Shown: positions 46,593 to 56,711, counted from the first letter of the stretch. The stretch: 64,000 bases of DNA from Treponema sp. (GCA_009782555.1 WRIV01000011.1:30505-94504); one strand, 5' to 3'. A program made the numbers and translations. Notes: generated from the sequence alone by a model not told the origin.

Positions 46593-49103
46593 TCAACCAC
46601 CGTTATCAGAATCATCCTCTTTGACAATGCGATCCACTCCGATCACAAAATCAGGCTCGTCGATAGTTACGATCCGCACTCCCTGGGCGGATCGGCCCAT
46701 GATGCTGATTCCGGAAACCTTTAATTTGATTGATTTGCCCTGGCTGGTGATGCACATGATCTCTTCGTCATCAAGGACATTTACGCAGCCGGCGATTTCT
46801 CCGGTTTTCCCGCTGACTGTATAAATTCGCTGGCCCCCCGTACCCCTGCCGTGGGCGCTGAATTCGGAAAAATCCACCCGCTTGCCATAGCCGTATGCGG
46901 ACAAGATTAACATTTTTTCTTCCGGGTGAACCTGGAGCAGGCCCGTAAGTTCATCTCCGCCGGAAAGCTTTATCCCGGTTACACCCCGGGAGGAGCGGCC
47001 CATGGAACGAACCTGATCCTCATGGGTGCGCAAAGCCTGGCCTTTTTTGGAGACGAGTACCACTTCGTTATTGCCGCTGGTAAGGAGGGCGCTGACCAGC
47101 CTGTCTCCTTCGTCCAGATTAATGGCAATAATTCCCCGGGTTTTGGCATTGCTGAATTCACCGGTGGCAACTTTTTTTACTACGCCCCGGGCGGTACCCA
47201 TAAACAGAAAACGCTGGTTGCTGCCGGCGGTACCATTGTCCTCGCTGCTTTCAGAGAAATTGCCGGAAAAATCCTTTAGAGAAACAATGGCGGTAATTTC
47301 TTCGGTGGGCAAAATGGCAAGAAGACTCTTAATGTGAGCCCCCTTGGAAGTACGGCTCCCTTCGGGCAGTTCGTGAACCTTCATCCAGTAGGCTTTGCCC
47401 GCACTGGTGATAAAGAGGATGTACTCGTGGGTGGAGGCCACAAAAATTTGATTCACAAAATCATCTTCCGCCAGCTTGGCGCTCTGCATACCTTTGCCGC
47501 CCCGGCTTTGGTTGCGGTATGAAGAGACGGGAACCCGTTTCACATAACCCAGATTGGAGATAAGGATCATCATCTCTTCTTTTTTGATCAGGTCTTCGAT
47601 GTTGATGTTTTCCACTTCTCCATCAACAATTTCGGTCCGCCGGGCATCGCCGTATTTTTCGGCGATAAACCGGATTTCATCCTTGATTACTCCCAGAAGT
47701 TTTTGCTGGTCTTCTAAGAGAGATTTGTAGTAGGCGATTATGCGCTTAAGCTCCGCCAGCTCCTGTTCAATTTTTTCGATTTCCAGGCTTGTCAAGCGGC
47801 CTAGCCGCATATCCACAATGGCCTGGCCCTGGATTTCCGTAAGACTGAACCGTTCTTGCAGCTTGTTCTTGGCCACAGCGATGTCCCGGCTTCCTTTGAT
47901 AATCGTCACCACTTCGTCGATATTTGCCAGGGCGATAACTAGGCCCTCCAGGATATGGGCCCGTTCTTCCGCCTTGCGCAGTTCATAACGAGTCCGGCGG
48001 GTTACCACTTCAATCCGGTGTTCCACAAAATACTGGATCAGTTCCTTTAAGTTAAGGCACCGGGGCCTGCCATTGACCAGCGCCAGGTTGATGATCCCAA
48101 AGGTCGTCTGAAGTGTCGTATTGGAAAACAACTGGTTCAGCACCACCTTGAGGATCGCCCCCCGCTTTAACTCAATAACAATCCGCATCCCTTCCCGGTC
48201 GGATTCATCATTAAAATCGGCGATGCCGTCGATGATCTTGTCTTTTACCAGGACGCCGATTCGTTCCAGAAGCAGTTTTTTGTTAACCCCATAGGGAATT
48301 TCCGTAAAAACGATAAGTTCCCTGCCGCCCTTGCCAATCTCAATGGTAAACTTGCCCCTGATAAGGATCCTGCCCCGGCCTGTACGAAAGGCGTCCCGGA
48401 TTCCCTGGCGGCCAAAGATAATCCCCCCAGTAGGAAAATCCGGCCCCTGTACATGGGATCCCAGGGCATCTATCGTTATATCCGCGTTGTCGATATAAGC
48501 ACAGACCGCATCGCAGACTTCCACGAGATTGTGGGGAGCCATGTTAGTGGCCATGCCGACGGCGATACCGCTGGAACCGTTGATCAGAAGGTTCGGCACC
48601 GCCGCAGGGAGTACCGCCGGTTCAGAAAGGGACTCGTCAAAGTTGGGAACAAAGTCCACCGTCTCCTTTCCCAGATCAGCAAGCATCTCGTCCCCAAGTC
48701 TGGAAAGCTTTGCTTCGGTATAGCGCATAGCCGCCGCGGGGTCGCCGTCCACGGATCCAAAGTTCCCCTGCCCCTGCACTAAGGGATACCGGAGAGAAAA
48801 GTCCTGGGCCATCCGCACCAAGGCATCGTAAAGGGCAAAATCCCCGTGGGGATGATACTTGCCCATAGTATCGCCTACGATACGGGCGCTTTTCTTTGTT
48901 GCCGCATTGGGACGCAGGCCCAGTTCGTCCATAGAATAGAGAAGCCGGCGGTGTACCGGTTTAAGGCCGTCCCGTACATCAGGCAGAGCCCGGGCCACAA
49001 TAACGGACATGGCATAGGTGAGGTAATCGGACTTAACTTCGTCCTCTATCGCAACGGGAATGATCCTGCCAGTCTGTGCGGGGGTATCGGCTGTATCGGG
49101 CAT
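46593..49103 (-). CDS. gyrA: DNA gyrase subunit A
   Basis: An 836-residue subunit that cuts and rejoins DNA. The catalytic tyrosine is Tyr128 ([11 protein letters not shown]), and the GyrA box appears as QSRGGKG, which supports gyrase and not topoisomerase IV. Six C-terminal blades follow. In the quinolone pocket ([11 protein letters not shown]) Phe89 takes the place of E. coli Ser83 (codon 48837-48839), while the Asp at E. coli position 87 is kept. No gyrB is adjacent. There is no ribosome-binding site and the putative -10 is very close, so a leaderless mRNA is possible. Confidence 0.96.
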   Translation of the reverse strand: MPDTADTPAQTGRIIPVAIEDEVKSDYLTYAMSVIVARALPDVRDGLKPVHRRLLYSMDELGLRPNAATKKSARIVGDTMGKYHPHGDFALYDALVRMAQDFSLRYPLVQGQGNFGSVDGDPAAAMRYTEAKLSRLGDEMLADLGKETVDFVPNFDESLSEPAVLPAAVPNLLINGSSGIAVGMATNMAPHNLVEVCDAVCAYIDNADITIDALGSHVQGPDFPTGGIIFGRQGIRDAFRTGRGRILIRGKFTIEIGKGGRELIVFTEIPYGVNKKLLLERIGVLVKDKIIDGIADFNDESDREGMRIVIELKRGAILKVVLNQLFSNTTLQTTFGIINLALVNGRPRCLNLKELIQYFVEHRIEVVTRRTRYELRKAEERAHILEGLVIALANIDEVVTIIKGSRDIAVAKNKLQERFSLTEIQGQAIVDMRLGRLTSLEIEKIEQELAELKRIIAYYKSLLEDQQKLLGVIKDEIRFIAEKYGDARRTEIVDGEVENINIEDLIKKEEMMILISNLGYVKRVPVSSYRNQSRGGKGMQSAKLAEDDFVNQIFVASTHEYILFITSAGKAYWMKVHELPEGSRTSKGAHIKSLLAILPTEEITAIVSLKDFSGNFSESSEDNGTAGSNQRFLFMGTARGVVKKVATGEFSNAKTRGIIAINLDEGDRLVSALLTSGNNEVVLVSKKGQALRTHEDQVRSMGRSSRGVTGIKLSGGDELTGLLQVHPEEKMLILSAYGYGKRVDFSEFSAHGRGTGGQRIYTVSGKTGEIAGCVNVLDDEEIMCITSQGKSIKLKVSGISIMGRSAQGVRIVTIDEPDFVIGVDRIVKEDDSDNGG

Positions 49104-49109
49104 ATCTAA

Positions 49110-49138
49110 ATAATACCAGGTTTTGGAAGGATAGTCGA
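49110..49138 (-). promoter_or_regulatory. Candidate gyrA promoter
   Basis: Minus strand: TCGACT (49138-49133), 17-base spacer, TATTAT (49115-49110), placing the start at about the gyrA ATG (49103). The -35 overlaps a GGAAGG...CCTTCC/GTCGA...TCGAC dyad (49125-49155) that may act on either the promoter or the end of the upstream aldolase transcript. Confidence 0.45.
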
Positions 49139-49191
49139 GTGCCGTTCGACCTTCCAGTCATGTTCTGAGAATAGTCTAAAAAAACATCTTT

Positions 49192-50199
49192 TTATTTTTT
49201 CTGGCTTAATTCGTAGGCCACATCCACTATCATGTCTTCCTGTCCGCCTACCATCCGGCGCCGGCCCAGTTCTACCAGTATATCCCGGGGCTGCAGGCCG
49301 AACTTTTCCGCCGCCCGCCGGGTATGCAAAAGGAAGCTTGAATATACTCCAGCAAATCCCAGCATCAACGAGTCGCTTGAGATAATCTGCGGGCGATGCA
49401 TTATCGGTTCCACAACTTCTTCTGCTACATCCATTACCCTGTATACATCCGCTCCGATGTTCCAGCCTTCCCTTTCCAACAGTGCACACAGCACTTCAAG
49501 CTGTGCATTTCCGGCTCCGGCACCAAGACCCCGGCAGGTTGCATCTACATAGTCGGCGCCGCTTTCTACCGCCACAAGAGCGTTCGCCACCGCCATCCCC
49601 ATATTATTGTGCGCATGAAAACCTACCGGCAGATCGACCGCCTCCTTCAGCGCCGTTATCCTTTCCCGTATGCCCGTTGGCGTCAAATACCCAGCCGAAT
49701 CAGCGAGGTTAATGTAATCCGCCCCCGCATCCACGAATATCTTTGCCTGCTCCGCTATCTTTTCGGGGCTGGCCATGTGGACCATCATCAGAAATCCACA
49801 CACAAACATTCCGTTCTGCTTCGCCCAGCCGATATGCTGTATCGCTATATCCGCCTCCGTCACATGGGTCGCTATACGAACCATGTTGGCGCCCCGGTCT
49901 TTCGCTTTTTTCAGGCCCGCAATGGTCCCCACCCCAGGCAGCAGAAGCACCGACAGTTTTGCATTCTTAATCACTTTTCCGGCGGCTTCGATCAAATCAA
50001 GATCCGGTTCTTTGGAAAATCCATAGTTGATTGTCGATCCCGCTATGCCGTCTCCGTGGCTGATCTCTATGATATCAATCCCGGCATCGTCGAGGCCCTT
50101 GGCAATGGCCGTAACCTGTTCCCTGGAAAAGGAATGACTTACGGCGTGGCTTCCGTCCCGGAGAGTGGTGTCTATTATTGTGATCTTGTTTGTCCTCAT
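49192..50199 (-). CDS. mhpE: 4-hydroxy-2-oxovalerate aldolase, copy 1
   Basis: A 335-residue Mn2+-dependent class II aldolase that splits 4-hydroxy-2-oxovalerate into pyruvate and acetaldehyde. [17 protein letters not shown] carries the metal and base residues. GFHAHNNMGMAVANAL contains the metal-binding His pair, and the C-terminal helix that docks on the dehydrogenase ([16 protein letters not shown]) is present. It overlaps the dehydrogenase stop by one base (TAATG). By eye it is about 80% identical to the copy at 53012-54019, with nearly identical ends, and lies just upstream of gyrA. Confidence 0.95.
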   Translation of the reverse strand: MRTNKITIIDTTLRDGSHAVSHSFSREQVTAIAKGLDDAGIDIIEISHGDGIAGSTINYGFSKEPDLDLIEAAGKVIKNAKLSVLLLPGVGTIAGLKKAKDRGANMVRIATHVTEADIAIQHIGWAKQNGMFVCGFLMMVHMASPEKIAEQAKIFVDAGADYINLADSAGYLTPTGIRERITALKEAVDLPVGFHAHNNMGMAVANALVAVESGADYVDATCRGLGAGAGNAQLEVLCALLEREGWNIGADVYRVMDVAEEVVEPIMHRPQIISSDSLMLGFAGVYSSFLLHTRRAAEKFGLQPRDILVELGRRRMVGGQEDMIVDVAYELSQKK

Positions 50200-51068
50200 T
50201 ATTTTACTCCCAGCATTTTTGCGGCCAGTTTTTCTGCCACCGCCACCGCCGCCTGGTTGATGATATCCAGATTTCCGGAATAAGACGGAAGAAAGTCCCC
50301 CGCCCCCTCAACCTCGATAATCACTGTTACTTTGTTTCCATCCACCAGGGGCGGAACCCGCAGGTGATAACCGGGCACATAGGCCTGTACTTCCCGGATA
50401 ATGTCATTCACCGATTGGACAATCTTCTTTTCGTCAGGGTTTTTAACCAGCGAATATATGGTATTGGTCATCATGATCGGAGGTTCCGCCGGGTTAAGGA
50501 TGATGATCGCCGTACCCCGATCCGCGCCGCCGATAACCTCCAGGGCTTTAGAAGTAGTCTCGGTGAACTCATCGATGTTAGCCCGTGTTCCCGGGCCGGC
50601 ACTTTTTGACGATATGGAGGAAACTATCTCGGTATATTCGGAATCCGCTGCCCGGTTAATGGCGTAAGCAATTGGCACCGTCGCCTGGCCGCCGCAGGTA
50701 ACCATGTTAAAATCAACCTCGTCGGTAAGCTTGTCCAAATTAACGCAGGGTACCACATAGGGTCCCACCGCCGCGGGAGTCATATCTACGGCTATAATAC
50801 CTGCGGCCTTGAGGATCGGCGAATTGTGCAGATGGGCTTTGGCACTGGTAGCATCGAACACAATCTTGATATCCGAATCCGCCGCTACAGCATTAACGCC
50901 TTCGATAGAAGTTTTAAATCCCAGTCCGGCGGCGCGCTTAATTCCCTCGGATTCCACGATGCCCGACATCATGTGCATTTGCAGATATTTGCTTTTTATC
51001 ACCTTGTACATCAGATCGCTGCCGATGTTACCAGGACCGATGATTCCAACTTTTATTTTTTCGCCCAT
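50199..51068 (-). CDS. mhpF: Acetaldehyde dehydrogenase (acylating), copy 1
   Basis: A 289-residue enzyme oxidising acetaldehyde with CoA and NAD+ to acetyl-Co[19 protein letters not shown] is the Rossmann loop and [17 protein letters not shown] holds the catalytic Cys. It forms a channelled complex with the aldolase encoded immediately downstream. A GGTGGAG site and a separate promoter (51092-51120) show that this pair can be expressed on its own. The second copy is at 54016-54885. Confidence 0.95.
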   Translation of the reverse strand: MGEKIKVGIIGPGNIGSDLMYKVIKSKYLQMHMMSGIVESEGIKRAAGLGFKTSIEGVNAVAADSDIKIVFDATSAKAHLHNSPILKAAGIIAVDMTPAAVGPYVVPCVNLDKLTDEVDFNMVTCGGQATVPIAYAINRAADSEYTEIVSSISSKSAGPGTRANIDEFTETTSKALEVIGGADRGTAIIILNPAEPPIMMTNTIYSLVKNPDEKKIVQSVNDIIREVQAYVPGYHLRVPPLVDGNKVTVIIEVEGAGDFLPSYSGNLDIINQAAVAVAEKLAAKMLGVK

Positions 51069-51091
51069 ACAAACTCCACCTTAATATATTT

Positions 51092-51120
51092 ACCATATAA
51101 CGTAATTTCCGGCATGTCAA
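51092..51120 (-). promoter_or_regulatory. Promoter of the mhpF-mhpE copy 1 pair
   Basis: Minus strand: TTGACA (51120-51115), 17-base spacer, TATGGT (51097-51092), about 24 bases before the mhpF ATG. Confidence 0.7.
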
Positions 51121-51142
51121 CGAAAACCGGCGGCGCATTACA

Positions 51143-51598
51143 TCACACCAGGAATAAAACGGTAACGCACAGTATTAAAGTAATTTCAATAAAATCCAGG
51201 GGGGCCGCGTCCATAAAATCGTGAATAAAAAATCCCCCCATCGATTCGGCACCAAGGGAAAATATTTTTTGCAGTGTCAGAACGCAGCGTGAAGCTTCGC
51301 TTAAAATTTCCTGAATACGGTGCAATGCCTGTTCCCCCAGAGAATCAGCATCGGCCAGGGACCAGACATCGTAAAGGCGGCTGCGAATGGCCTCAAATCC
51401 CGCACTGTCCAGCCTTGGCAGAGTTTTATTGGCAATCAGTTCAAGGTAATGTTCATCGTCAAAAAATTCTTTTAAGCTTAAACAACGGTTATCGCCAAGA
51501 ATAAAATAATATGTCAGCGCAAAACAGGAAAAATGAGGACATGTAAATTTTAAAACTGCATCTATAGCTGTTTTTCTGCAATATGGCAGCTTTGGCAA
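51143..51598 (-). CDS. Hypothetical protein, doubtful
   Basis: An open frame of 151 residues that I do not recognise. It has a Cys-rich N-terminal part (CPHFSCFALTYYF), a helical middle (LADADSLGEQALHRIQEIL) and a hydrophobic C-terminal tail (FIEITLILCVTVLFLV) that could be a membrane anchor. The start would be TTG at 51598, with no clear ribosome-binding site. It lies between the terminator of the catechol operon and the promoter of the mhpF-mhpE pair. It may be a real tail-anchored protein, a remnant or a chance frame. Confidence 0.4.
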   Translation of the reverse strand: MPKLPYCRKTAIDAVLKFTCPHFSCFALTYYFILGDNRCLSLKEFFDDEHYLELIANKTLPRLDSAGFEAIRSRLYDVWSLADADSLGEQALHRIQEILSEASRCVLTLQKIFSLGAESMGGFFIHDFMDAAPLDFIEITLILCVTVLFLV

Positions 51599-51701
51599 GA
51601 TAATGATCCCGTTAAACCGCCGTTTTTGATTATTCCGGTTGTTCTTTCCAATCTCAGCGCCGCAGGCAGGTTAATAAGCGGATCGTATCACGATATTCCA
51701 T

Positions 51702-51736
51702 AAAAAAGACTGTCCAATAAACGGACAGTCTTTTTT
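51702..51736. terminator. Bidirectional intrinsic terminator after the catechol operon
   Basis: AAAAAAGACTGTCC (51702-51715), loop AATAAAC, GGACAGTCTTTTTT (51723-51736). An A run, 8-bp GC-containing stem core and T run form a terminator on either strand, 23 bases after the dioxygenase stop. It separates the catechol operon from the second mhpF-mhpE pair. Confidence 0.9.
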
Positions 51737-51758
51737 GCATATTTAATAATCAAGACGT

Positions 51759-52685
51759 TTAAGTGACAATCTCCAAGAAGCTGGGAATAACTTCGCCGGA
51801 GAAATAGAAAAGGCCGCGGCCCAGCTGATCTGCATCCCAAACCCTCTGTGGGCTGTCAGGATAGGCGGTATAGCCGCCGCAATAGGTTTCGATCCGGTTG
51901 CCGGAGGGCTCCCAGAAGTAGATCGAAAGACCGCGGGTAATGGCATGTCGCGTAGGGCCGATGTCCAGCTTAAGGTGATTAATGGCGATGTGGTCCGCCG
52001 CATTGAGTACGTCTTCCCAAGTGTTCAAATAGAAACCGATGTGATGGATAGTGTTGGGTTTGGGATACTCGACGAATGCCAGATCGTGGGGCTTGTTGTT
52101 GCCGGTGATCCAGGATGCCAGTCGTGAGCCATCAGCATTGTTACAAATTTCAGGTACATACATACCGAGTACTTCGCAGCAGAACCTTTCCGCTTCGGCA
52201 ATGCCCGGTCCGTAGAGCAGGAAGTGATCCAGCCGAACTGCTCTCATGCCGCGGGGGATCTTATTCCAGATGTCGGGATTTTTAATCTGGGGATGATCCT
52301 TGGCCATTTCCACTTCAGCATAGATGTGGAATTCATGACCAGTACAAATGCTAAATTTGTACTGTTTGCCAAAACCAGGCTGTTCGGTATTCGGAGCGAC
52401 TTCACTGACTTTGTAACCGAATTTTTCGACCCTGCCTTTCATCGCTTCAAGCTCGTCCTTGCTCACGACCTTGAACCCAACATAATCCAGTCCGGCGGTA
52501 TCAGCTTTTCTAAGCACTACGCTGTGATGATCAAATTCATCGTAGGCTTTCAGCATGATGCGGCCATCACTAGTTTTACCAACTTCATCAAGGCCAAGGA
52601 TGTCCTTGTAGAAGTTAAGGGTTTTGTCCAAGTCCAGCACTTTGAGCTGGATCAGACCCGGGCGAATGGTTGCATTAAATCCCAT
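51759..52685 (-). CDS. Catechol 2,3-dioxygenase
   Basis: A type I extradiol dioxygenase of 308 residues, made of two vicinal-oxygen-chelate modules. It opens catechols with O2 to 2-hydroxymuconic semialdehyde using Fe(II). The three iron ligands can be assigned: His154 (RLDHFLLYG), His215 (TIHHIGFY) and Glu266 (NRIETYCGG), in register with His153, His214 and Glu265 of the Pseudomonas enzyme. The start at 52685 has a perfect AGGAGG site; an in-frame extension to 52790 lacks support. It is the last gene of the operon and needs O2, which is striking in a genus regarded as anaerobic. Confidence 0.96.
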   Translation of the reverse strand: MGFNATIRPGLIQLKVLDLDKTLNFYKDILGLDEVGKTSDGRIMLKAYDEFDHHSVVLRKADTAGLDYVGFKVVSKDELEAMKGRVEKFGYKVSEVAPNTEQPGFGKQYKFSICTGHEFHIYAEVEMAKDHPQIKNPDIWNKIPRGMRAVRLDHFLLYGPGIAEAERFCCEVLGMYVPEICNNADGSRLASWITGNNKPHDLAFVEYPKPNTIHHIGFYLNTWEDVLNAADHIAINHLKLDIGPTRHAITRGLSIYFWEPSGNRIETYCGGYTAYPDSPQRVWDADQLGRGLFYFSGEVIPSFLEIVT

Positions 52686-52710
52686 ATACTTCCTCCTAAT
52701 AAATATTTGT

Positions 52711-52995
52711 TTACCTCTTAGCGATAAGCATATCGCTTCGGGGTTGAACACAACATAAAAGGGCCAGGCCCTGTTTTTTTTCCGCCCCATTTACATGGGC
52801 AGCGCTCATGGGTTTAAACGCAAAAAAGTCGCCGGATACGATCCGAGCTTTGCAGACGCCGCAGCCGCCGCCGCAGCAGCCATGCACTACCGGACCTTTT
52901 CCGTGGTGAATCATCGCATGTAGAACAGCGGCATCTTCATCGCATTCGAAAGTGATGTCCGTACCCTGTATCGCAACTTTATGTTTTTTTCCCAT
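52711..52995 (-). CDS. XylT-like [2Fe-2S] ferredoxin
   Basis: A 94-residue plant-type ferredoxin. CCGGGCGVCKARI provides three clustered Cys and LLCCVQP the fourth, the pattern of the XylT/DmpQ group. Those ferredoxins reduce the active-site iron of catechol 2,3-dioxygenase after it is oxidised and thus reactivate it. The position immediately upstream of the dioxygenase supports the same job. An AAAGGAAA site precedes the ATG. Confidence 0.92.
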   Translation of the reverse strand: MGKKHKVAIQGTDITFECDEDAAVLHAMIHHGKGPVVHGCCGGGCGVCKARIVSGDFFAFKPMSAAHVNGAEKKQGLALLCCVQPRSDMLIAKR

Positions 52996-53011
52996 GTTTC
53001 CTTTTGCCTTA

Positions 53012-54019
53012 TTATTTTTTTTGACTTAGCTCGTAGGCCACATCCACTATCATGTCCTCCTGGCCGCCTACCATCCGGCGGCGGCCCAGTTCCACCAGTA
53101 TCTCCCGGGGCTGCAGTCCGAACTTCTCCGCCGCCCGCCGGGTGTGCAGGAGAAAGCTTGAGTATACCCCCGCATATCCCAGCATCAGCGAATCGGTCTT
53201 GATCACCTGGGGCCGGTGCATTATCGGCTCTACAATTTCCTCAGCCACATCCATTACCTTGTATATGTCGGCTCCGATATTCCATCCATAGCGTTTCAGC
53301 ACTGCACAGAGAACTTCCATCTGGGCATTGCCTGCACCGGCACCCAAGCCGCGGCATGTTGCGTCCACATAATCCGCCCCCGCATTCACCGCTGCCAGCG
53401 AGTTTGCCACCGCCATTCCCAGATTGTTGTGAGCGTGGAACCCTACCGGCAGATCGATTGCCGCTTTCAGTGCAATTATCCGTTCCTGAACTTCTTCCGG
53501 CGTCATATATCCCGCAGAATCCGCCAGGTTGATGTAGTCCGCCCCGGCATCCACAAATATTTTCGCCTGCTCTACGATCCTTTCGGGGTTCCCCATATGG
53601 GTCATCATCAAAAACCCGCAGACAAACATCCCGTCAGATTTCGCCCAGTTGATGTGCTGAATCCCAATGTCCGCTTCGGTCACATGAGTGGCAACCCGCA
53701 CTGTATTCGCCCCCCGTGCCCTCGCCTGTTTTAGGTCCTCTATTGTTCCCACGCCGGGCAGTAAGAGTACCGCCAGTTTTGCGTTTTTTACAACCTTCCC
53801 GGCAGCTTCGATCAGGTCAAGCTCCTCTTCTTTTTGAAAACCATAATTGATAGACGTGCCGGCGATGCCATCGCCGTGGGCGATTTCGATGATATCTACG
53901 CCTGCATCGTCAAGGCCCTTGGCTATGGCGGCCACCTGCTCTTTGGAAAAGGAATGGCTGACTGCGTGACTTCCGTCCCGGAGGGTAGTATCGATGACAT
54001 GGATTCTATTCGTCCTCAT
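53012..54019 (-). CDS. mhpE: 4-hydroxy-2-oxovalerate aldolase, copy 2
   Basis: A 335-residue aldolase with the same motifs as copy 1 ([49 protein letters not shown]). It is part of the catechol operon, coupled by a 4-base ATGA overlap to the upstream dehydrogenase. It makes pyruvate and acetaldehyde, the latter passed to its partner. Compared with copy 1, changes are scattered over the middle of the protein while the active site and the docking helix are conserved. Confidence 0.95.
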   Translation of the reverse strand: MRTNRIHVIDTTLRDGSHAVSHSFSKEQVAAIAKGLDDAGVDIIEIAHGDGIAGTSINYGFQKEEELDLIEAAGKVVKNAKLAVLLLPGVGTIEDLKQARARGANTVRVATHVTEADIGIQHINWAKSDGMFVCGFLMMTHMGNPERIVEQAKIFVDAGADYINLADSAGYMTPEEVQERIIALKAAIDLPVGFHAHNNLGMAVANSLAAVNAGADYVDATCRGLGAGAGNAQMEVLCAVLKRYGWNIGADIYKVMDVAEEIVEPIMHRPQVIKTDSLMLGYAGVYSSFLLHTRRAAEKFGLQPREILVELGRRRMVGGQEDMIVDVAYELSQKK

Positions 54020-54885
54020 TCATTTACCCCCAGCATTTTTGCGGCCAATTTTTCAGCCACCGCTACAGCACCCTGGTTGATGATATCCAGATTTCCCGAA
54101 TAGGATGGCAGGAAGTCCGCCGCTCCCTCAACTTCGACGATTACTGTTACCTTATTTCCGTCAATGAGGGGTGGTACCCGCAGGCGGTAACCCGGCACAT
54201 ATTTTTGCACCTCCCGAATAATGTCGTTTACCGAATCAATTATTTTTTTTTCGTTGGGGTTTTTAACAAGTGAGTAAATGGTATTAGTCATGATCAGCGG
54301 AGGTTCCGCCGGATTTAGGATAATGATCGCCTTGCTGCGATCCGCACCGCCAATAACCCGCAGGGCTTTGGCGGTGGTTTCGGTAAATTCGTCGATGTTG
54401 GCCCGGGTGCCGGGGCCGGCGCTTTTCGATGCAATACAGGAAACAATCTCGGTGTATTCGGAATCTGCGGCGCGGTTAATAGCGTAGGCAATGGGAACAA
54501 CAGCCTGACCGCCGCAGGTTACCATGTTAAAGTTAAGTTCGTCGGTGAGCTTGTCCAAATTAACGCAGGGTACCACATAGGGGCCTACCGCCGCGGGAGT
54601 CAGGTCGATGGCGATAATTCCTGCGGCTTTTAATATGGGCGCTGCGGCTTCGTGGGCCTTGGCACTGGTGGCATCGAAGGCAATTTTGATTTCCGGGTCG
54701 GAGGCTATCCCCTCCGCCGCTTCAATAGAAGTTTTAAAACCCAAACCTTCGGCACGTTTGATGCCTTCGGATACCCTTCTTCCCGCCATCATCTGCATTT
54801 CCAGATGCTTGCTTTTCATCACCTTGAACATCAAATCGCTGCCGATGTTACCGGGACCGATGATACCGATTTTGATTTTTTCCAC
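54016..54885 (-). CDS. mhpF: Acetaldehyde dehydrogenase (acylating), copy 2
   Basis: A 289-residue enzyme with [18 protein letters not shown] at the NAD-binding loop and [17 protein letters not shown] at the catalytic Cys. The start is GTG and overlaps the hydratase stop by one base (TAGTG), with GCGGAG about 10 bases upstream. It produces acetyl-CoA, which would feed the cell's central metabolism. The paralogue at 50199-51068 starts with ATG, so this copy may be translated less strongly unless coupled. Confidence 0.95.
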   Translation of the reverse strand: MEKIKIGIIGPGNIGSDLMFKVMKSKHLEMQMMAGRRVSEGIKRAEGLGFKTSIEAAEGIASDPEIKIAFDATSAKAHEAAAPILKAAGIIAIDLTPAAVGPYVVPCVNLDKLTDELNFNMVTCGGQAVVPIAYAINRAADSEYTEIVSCIASKSAGPGTRANIDEFTETTAKALRVIGGADRSKAIIILNPAEPPLIMTNTIYSLVKNPNEKKIIDSVNDIIREVQKYVPGYRLRVPPLIDGNKVTVIVEVEGAADFLPSYSGNLDIINQGAVAVAEKLAAKMLGVNE

Positions 54886-55664
54886 TATACAAACTCCGCT
54901 TCGACCTTTCCAAAAGAAGAAAACTGAGCCGTAAATGTATCCCCCTTTGCCGCCGCTGGCGCAGCAGAAAATGCACCGGAAAGGATTATTTCACCCGCTT
55001 TCAAGGCAACGTTGAAATCCCAGAGCCGGTTGGCAAGCCAGGCAACGGCTATACAGGGATCGCCTAGAACGGCGGCCCCCGTTCCTTCACCTACAAGCTC
55101 TCCGTTCTTGTAGAGCTTCATTGTTTCGGCGGGCAGATCAATTTCGTTTAACTTGATTTTTTTTGTTCCCAGTACATAACGCCCCGAAGACGCGTTATCC
55201 GCAACCGTGTCCGGCAACTTGATCTGCCAATCCGCCACCCGGCTGTCGACAATCTCGAAGGCGGCAACCACGTAGTCGGTATTTGCAATCACATCGTCCC
55301 GTCTTAACTTGCCGCCGGTAAGATCCCCTTTAAGAATAAAGGCAATTTCTCCTTCTATCTTGGGCTGCAGCAAAGCATCGGTTCTGATTTTGCCGTCCTT
55401 GCATTCCATGGCGGCAAAGAGGTGCCCGTAGTCCGGCTCATTCACCCCAAATTGACTTTGAATTCCGGGCGATGTCAGGCCGATCTTCTTGCCGGAAATA
55501 ATATACCCCATGTCAACTACACGTTTGATATTTTCAAGCTGGATATAATACGCATCGTCCAACGAAATTGAGATGTCCTGCTCTGTCAGCGGCCCGATAG
55601 CCTTGCGGTTTCGCTCGGCGTTAAAGAGTTTCTCTGCAAAAACGGGAATTTTTGCCGCATCCAT
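54885..55664 (-). CDS. mhpD: 2-hydroxypenta-2,4-dienoate (2-oxopent-4-enoate) hydratase
   Basis: A 259-residue member of the hydratase/4-oxalocrotonate decarboxylase family. [46 protein letters not shown] with metal-binding Glu residues and [13 protein letters not shown] are typical. It adds water to 2-oxopent-4-enoate to give 4-hydroxy-2-oxovalerate. The decarboxylase of the alternative branch is a close relative, but the hydrolase next door and the lack of a semialdehyde dehydrogenase favour the hydratase role. Confidence 0.9.
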   Translation of the reverse strand: MDAAKIPVFAEKLFNAERNRKAIGPLTEQDISISLDDAYYIQLENIKRVVDMGYIISGKKIGLTSPGIQSQFGVNEPDYGHLFAAMECKDGKIRTDALLQPKIEGEIAFILKGDLTGGKLRRDDVIANTDYVVAAFEIVDSRVADWQIKLPDTVADNASSGRYVLGTKKIKLNEIDLPAETMKLYKNGELVGEGTGAAVLGDPCIAVAWLANRLWDFNVALKAGEIILSGAFSAAPAAAKGDTFTAQFSSFGKVEAEFV

Positions 55665-55673
55665 AATTACCTC

Positions 55674-56504
55674 TTATTTTTTGAAGTTAAAAAAATTGCG
55701 GATTAAGTCCGCAAATTCCTGGGTATGCTCAATCTGTGTCCAGTGCCCACAATGTCCAAATACATGAAGTTGTGCATTGTCGATGAGTTGGAGCAATTTA
55801 AATGAATTCTCCACGGGAATAACCCGGTCTTCCCTGCCATGGATGATCAGGGTTTCATGCTTGATGCTGCGGATGTAGTTCTGGTCCGCAGCCATCAATT
55901 CCACGCCCTGCTGCCTCGGAGCGGGGAACAGTGCGTGGAAGCTCTCCTGAAAACCAGGCTGGATGCTTGCTTCATAGCGGGTTTTGATCAGCGCCTCGTT
56001 GGCAAAACTGTGATCGTAGGTGAATAGTTCCAGCATCTCTTCCATCGCTTCTATTGACGGTTCGTAGCCCCATACTGAATCCAATCCATAAGTGATGGGG
56101 AAGCTAACCCCCATGGAACCCATCAGAACCAGTTTGTTGATCCGGTCTGGATACCTGACCGCCAAAGAAAGCGCCAGGGCGCCGCCAAAAGAATTACCCA
56201 CTAAGTTGGTTTTTTCGATCTTAAGAGCATCGAGAAGATCGATGGTTTGTTTTACCCAGCCCGGCATGGTGTTCTTCATGCCCGGAATCCGTTCGGTATA
56301 GCCAAAGCCGGACATATCAGGGGCGATAACCCGGAAATCATCCCTAATAAGGGGGAACAGCCGGTTCCAGTTTGCCCATGCAGTAACGCCCGGTCCGGAA
56401 CCATGAAGCAGGGTTACAGGGAATCCCTGACCCACATCATGATAGTTGGTTTTGAATTTCCCGGTTTGAATACTGTTGGCGATTTCAGGTCTTTGTTCTG
56501 CCAT
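55674..56504 (-). CDS. 2-hydroxymuconic semialdehyde hydrolase (alpha/beta hydrolase)
   Basis: A 276-residue alpha/beta hydrolase of the MhpC/DmpD/XylF group. LLHGSGPGVTAWANW is the oxyanion region typical of meta-cleavage hydrolases. LVGNSFGGALAL holds the nucleophilic Ser, IHGREDRVIP the Asp and FGHCGHWTQIE the His. It splits the ring-opened semialdehyde into 2-oxopent-4-enoate and formate (or another acid from alkyl catechols). The start at 56504 has GAGGAG 7 bases upstream; an in-frame extension to 56564 is less likely. It is the first gene of the operon. Confidence 0.93.
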   Translation of the reverse strand: MAEQRPEIANSIQTGKFKTNYHDVGQGFPVTLLHGSGPGVTAWANWNRLFPLIRDDFRVIAPDMSGFGYTERIPGMKNTMPGWVKQTIDLLDALKIEKTNLVGNSFGGALALSLAVRYPDRINKLVLMGSMGVSFPITYGLDSVWGYEPSIEAMEEMLELFTYDHSFANEALIKTRYEASIQPGFQESFHALFPAPRQQGVELMAADQNYIRSIKHETLIIHGREDRVIPVENSFKLLQLIDNAQLHVFGHCGHWTQIEHTQEFADLIRNFFNFKK

Positions 56505-56628
56505 TTTTTTCTCCTCGTTTGCAAAACTAAATGGGCTTTCCCCAAAAATTGAAGTTTTGTACAAACCTCAATTCGCATAATAAAAACAATTTCTGATTTT
56601 TTTAGTAACCTTTTACTTAAGTGATAAT

Positions 56629-56657
56629 ATGATAACCCTCAAATTCTTAGCCGTCAA
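56629..56657 (-). promoter_or_regulatory. Candidate promoter of the catechol operon
   Basis: Minus strand: TTGACG (56657-56652), 17-base spacer, TATCAT (56634-56629). Transcription would start near 56622, giving a ~118-base leader before the hydrolase. Confidence 0.55.
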
Positions 56658-56711
56658 TGAATTTTTTCCCTTTTTCAAATTTTTTCCTCCATAAAAAATA
56701 AGACCCGGGGA

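Noticed and set aside
49396..50283. Open frame of 295 codons on the plus strand opposite mhpE copy 1
   Set aside because: It is antisense to a well-supported aldolase gene, rich in His and Arg as expected for a shadow frame; no ribosome-binding site.
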